In this document: positions 30,472-32,052 of the stretch, piece after piece
How the letters are laid out: every line of letters begins with the position of its first letter
How positions within the stretch are numbered: position 1 is the stretch's first letter
Virus record (IMG/VR): IMGVR_UViG_3300021963_000017
Location: 1 to 32,052 of that record
Reading direction: 5' to 3' (one strand)
Origin: a virus
Length of the DNA stretch: 32,052 nt
Program-made: the position numbers and the translations under genes
The notes under the pieces: generated by a model
Told to the model about the DNA's origin: nothing
Seen by the model: only the letters and a program-made list of their open reading frames with translations
Database searches by the model: none

Positions 30472-30846
30472 ATGCCGAGAAAACCCCACAAGTTTAGCCG
30501 CGCCCAGATATCGGCCATTAACCGCGGGAAATATTGGGCGACCAAATGGCGACTTATGCCTGGTCAAATGGAACGCGCCCGGAGGAAGGCCGGGAAAGAG
30601 TCAGTCAAGGAAAGGGAAAGACAGCGACTCAATATCCAAGACGACCTTAAGTCCTGGCCGGAAACCCTGACGACTAAAGAGCTTAACGACCTGATCGCCG
30701 GCTATATCCCGAAAGACTATAACCCTAGGTCATTCGTTAACCGTCTTCGACGTTACCGATTCTTTATCTTCGACCAGATGAAAGCCCTATGGGTCAACCA
30801 ATGCCGGCCTAGTGGACAACCCGTCAACCCTTCGGCCGGTGTTTAG
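30472..30846 (+). CDS. Basic DNA-binding protein candidate
   Basis: This 124-residue, very basic protein begins MPRKPHKFSRAQISAINRGK and includes KELNDLIAGYIPKDYNPRSF, then VNRLRRYRFFIF. The Arg/Lys-rich N-terminus and the helix-rich centre suggest nucleic acid binding. It sits between the helicase and a second HTH gene. No family is recognised. It could regulate late transcription. Confidence 0.45.
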   Translation: MPRKPHKFSRAQISAINRGKYWATKWRLMPGQMERARRKAGKESVKERERQRLNIQDDLKSWPETLTTKELNDLIAGYIPKDYNPRSFVNRLRRYRFFIFDQMKALWVNQCRPSGQPVNPSAGV

Positions 30847-30906
30847 TGTATTATATGCCCTATCGCTTCCGACGTTTCCAAGGCCTGGCGCAGCTGGTGG
30901 TCTAAA

Positions 30907-31602
30907 TTGACCGCATCGGAACGCCGTCGGCTAGTGGACGCCGGCTGCTTTAACGCCGACGATCCAAGCGACGCGACGCCGCCAGGGGACGCCCAGCGAA
31001 TCAATACGAACCGTTACGACTTCCAAAGGATGGAGGAAGAAGGCGCTTACGCGGCGGACGGTCAGGAACGCGGGAAGCTGCGCGACGAGCTGCGGGACAG
31101 GTCAGCGGCCGAACAAGTCCAAGCGGACGAAGACCAGGCCGCGCCGGCCGACCCGCGTATCGCGGAGCTGGACCTTGCGTCGCTTCGCTTGCGGGCGACT
31201 ATTGAATTTATCCTGGCCGGTTGCGATCAGTCGTCCGACCCGGAGATGAGACTGAAAGCGGATATTATTCGGATTGTTATCGGGGAGGGAAGTCCGCCCA
31301 GGATGACGGTCCTAGCCAAGCGCCACGGCTTTAGCCGCGCGGCCGTATCCCTACGCTGTCGGACTTTGCTCCGTCAGCTCGCTATCGAGCCGTCGCGGTT
31401 TATGCGCCCGGAAGACGAAGTCCGTAATATGCGGATTTCCGCCATTTTTCGCGGCTTTTCCGCTTCCCCTACCCCTCCCCCCATAGGAAATCTATTAAAA
31501 AGGGGGGGTATTTCCACTTCCGCGGGCCGACTTCGCTCCGTTGGGACAAAAGGTCACCAAAACCTTAAGGGTAAAGGGAAGCCGCGTCACGCCGGCAACT
31601 AA
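30907..31602 (+). CDS. HTH protein with uncertain start, upstream of packaging genes
   Basis: This 231-residue frame begins with TTG 30907; the same frame continues upstream to TAG 30844 and includes plausible coding (KAWRSWWSKL). An ATT (30850) or ATA (30853) start therefore cannot be excluded, and an ATG in another frame (30855) gives only a 16-residue peptide. Residues about 90-165 hold an HTH phrase LAKRHGFSRAAVSLRCRTLL. That phrase resembles sigma-like or activator HTHs, after an acidic N-terminus. The end (from about 31455) is low-complexity and Gly/Lys-rich. It could activate the packaging/late genes, but this is inference from position. Confidence 0.5.
   Translation: MTASERRRLVDAGCFNADDPSDATPPGDAQRINTNRYDFQRMEEEGAYAADGQERGKLRDELRDRSAAEQVQADEDQAAPADPRIAELDLASLRLRATIEFILAGCDQSSDPEMRLKADIIRIVIGEGSPPRMTVLAKRHGFSRAAVSLRCRTLLRQLAIEPSRFMRPEDEVRNMRISAIFRGFSASPTPPPIGNLLKRGGISTSAGRLRSVGTKGHQNLKGKGKPRHAGN
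31470..31510 (+). promoter_or_regulatory. C-tract/G-tract hairpin within the 3' part of the HTH gene
   Basis: A run of CCCCCC (31477-31482) can pair with GGGGGGG (31502-31508), with an AT-rich ATAGGAAATCTATTAAAAA spacer. It lies within the low-complexity end of the HTH gene, 95 bases before the PLD-like gene. It could be a packaging, cos or transcription-control site; nothing further supports one of these. Confidence 0.35.
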
Positions 31603-31604
31603 CG

Positions 31605-32052
31605 ATGGCTAAAAAAGATAAAGACCGTTTAACGGAAACGACTTTGGACGTTATTTTTTCTACCGCGATGATCGAGGGAGAAACGGAAACGATGGAAGGA
31701 GTCAGCGCCCGCCAGATTCGCAACGCGGCGAAAGCCAATATGATTTCCCGACTGAAGAAACAAGAGGCGAAGACTTTCTTTGACCGGCTGCCGGCCGCGG
31801 GCGAATACTTCCACACAATCAGCAACGGCTCCTTTGATTATTGGTCCGTGCTTTCGGTGCTTATCGACCTTTGCCCCGCGCCGGTGGACGAAGCTTATAT
31901 TTCCACCTGGACGCTTAACCACAATACTTGCAAGGAACTGTTTGAAGTCCTGGACGCCGGCAAGGTCCGCAAGGTTTGGCTATTGTCGGGACTCTATTTC
32001 AAGAAACGGGAACCCGCGGTTTATGCCCGCCTAGCGACCGGCCTTGCGGAGC
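31605..32052 (+). CDS. PLD-like (HKD-family) protein, 5' part of the split gene
   Basis: The gene starts at ATG 31605 (MAKKDKDRLTETTLDVIFST), two bases after the previous stop. Codons 1-107 end at 31925, and bases 31926-32052 are the duplicate of 1-127. The reading frame then continues at position 128, giving 212 residues in all. The N-terminal part has helical segments and then YFHTISNGSFDYWSVLSVLI and WTLNHNTCKELFEVLD. The catalytic-type HAK/GSAN pair is in the other part (see 1-318). Confidence 0.75.
   Translation, partial: MAKKDKDRLTETTLDVIFSTAMIEGETETMEGVSARQIRNAAKANMISRLKKQEAKTFFDRLPAAGEYFHTISNGSFDYWSVLSVLIDLCPAPVDEAYISTWTLNHNTCKELFEVLDAGKVRKVWLLSGLYFKKREPAVYARLATGLAE
31926..32052 (+). 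repeat. Window-end duplicate, right copy
   Basis: This is the right copy of the 127-base end overlap. The nonredundant circle is 31,925 bases. Confidence 0.92.

Noticed and set aside
30363-30497. 44-residue frame MPTPCRHTSVVLPLTG in the gap before the 30472 gene
   Set aside because: It has unusual composition, covers the hairpin and overlaps the better start of the next gene.
1-32052. tRNA genes, rRNA, CRISPR arrays and insertion sequences
   Set aside because: No cloverleaf, repeat-spacer array, transposase or flanking inverted repeats could be seen by reading both strands.

Overview
The window is a closed circular tailed-phage genome, written linearly. Bases 1-127 are repeated exactly at 31926-32052, inside one gene that reads straight through the join. 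The unique molecule is therefore about 31,925 bp, and the first and last gene fragments belong to a single 212-residue gene. Every convincing gene lies on the + strand. The DNA is GC-rich and the genes are packed with 1-8 nt overlaps. The portal, protease and terminase are lambda-like, and the small tape-measure candidate suggests a short-tailed siphovirus, probably infecting a diderm (Gram-negative-type) bacterium because two products carry lipoprotein signals. The host cannot be named. Start codons almost never have a Shine-Dalgarno purine run and are instead preceded by pyrimidine- or A/C-rich leaders such as AACCTATG. This suggests a host with little SD-dependent initiation.

Layout: 31605-32052/1-318 PLD-like (HKD) protein; 318-3253 packaging genes (small DNA-binding proteins, Nu1-like small terminase, gpA-family large terminase); 3384-8000 head genes (gpW-like candidate, gpB-like portal, S49 protease with acidic tail, coiled-coil scaffold candidate, major capsid protein, then a strong intrinsic terminator); 8114-12986 connector and tail genes ending in a small tape measure and a tail-tip candidate; 12986-17200 fibres, including a three-module tail protein and a collagen-like fibre; 17209-19032 lysis cassette (small membrane proteins, lipoprotein with three TM segments, HExxH mini-metallopeptidase, holin candidate). 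A 213-bp control region (19033-19245) with inverted and direct repeats separates the late genes from the early/replication genes (19246-31602). These encode several HTH proteins, an exported transglycosylase-like lysozyme, a RuvC-like resolvase, an ERF single-strand annealing protein, a RecE-like exonuclease, an SSB-like protein, a dNMP kinase, a calcineurin-like phosphoesterase and a DnaB-N/RepA-type helicase. I see no integrase, polymerase, RNA polymerase, tRNA or CRISPR array, so a virulent or at least non-integrating lifestyle is the simpler reading.

The most unusual signal is a 20-bp element (consensus TTGACTGCCGCCTAGTCTTA) present five times, in one orientation only, all in the structural region and each just upstream of a start codon. 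In three copies its last base is the A of the ATG. It resembles in concept the start-associated sequences or stoperators of some actinobacteriophages, but the sequence is different and no protein partner is evident. A second signal is the shared 5' coding sequence ATGAGCAAACC, encoding MSKPT/MSKT, at the start of several unrelated early genes.
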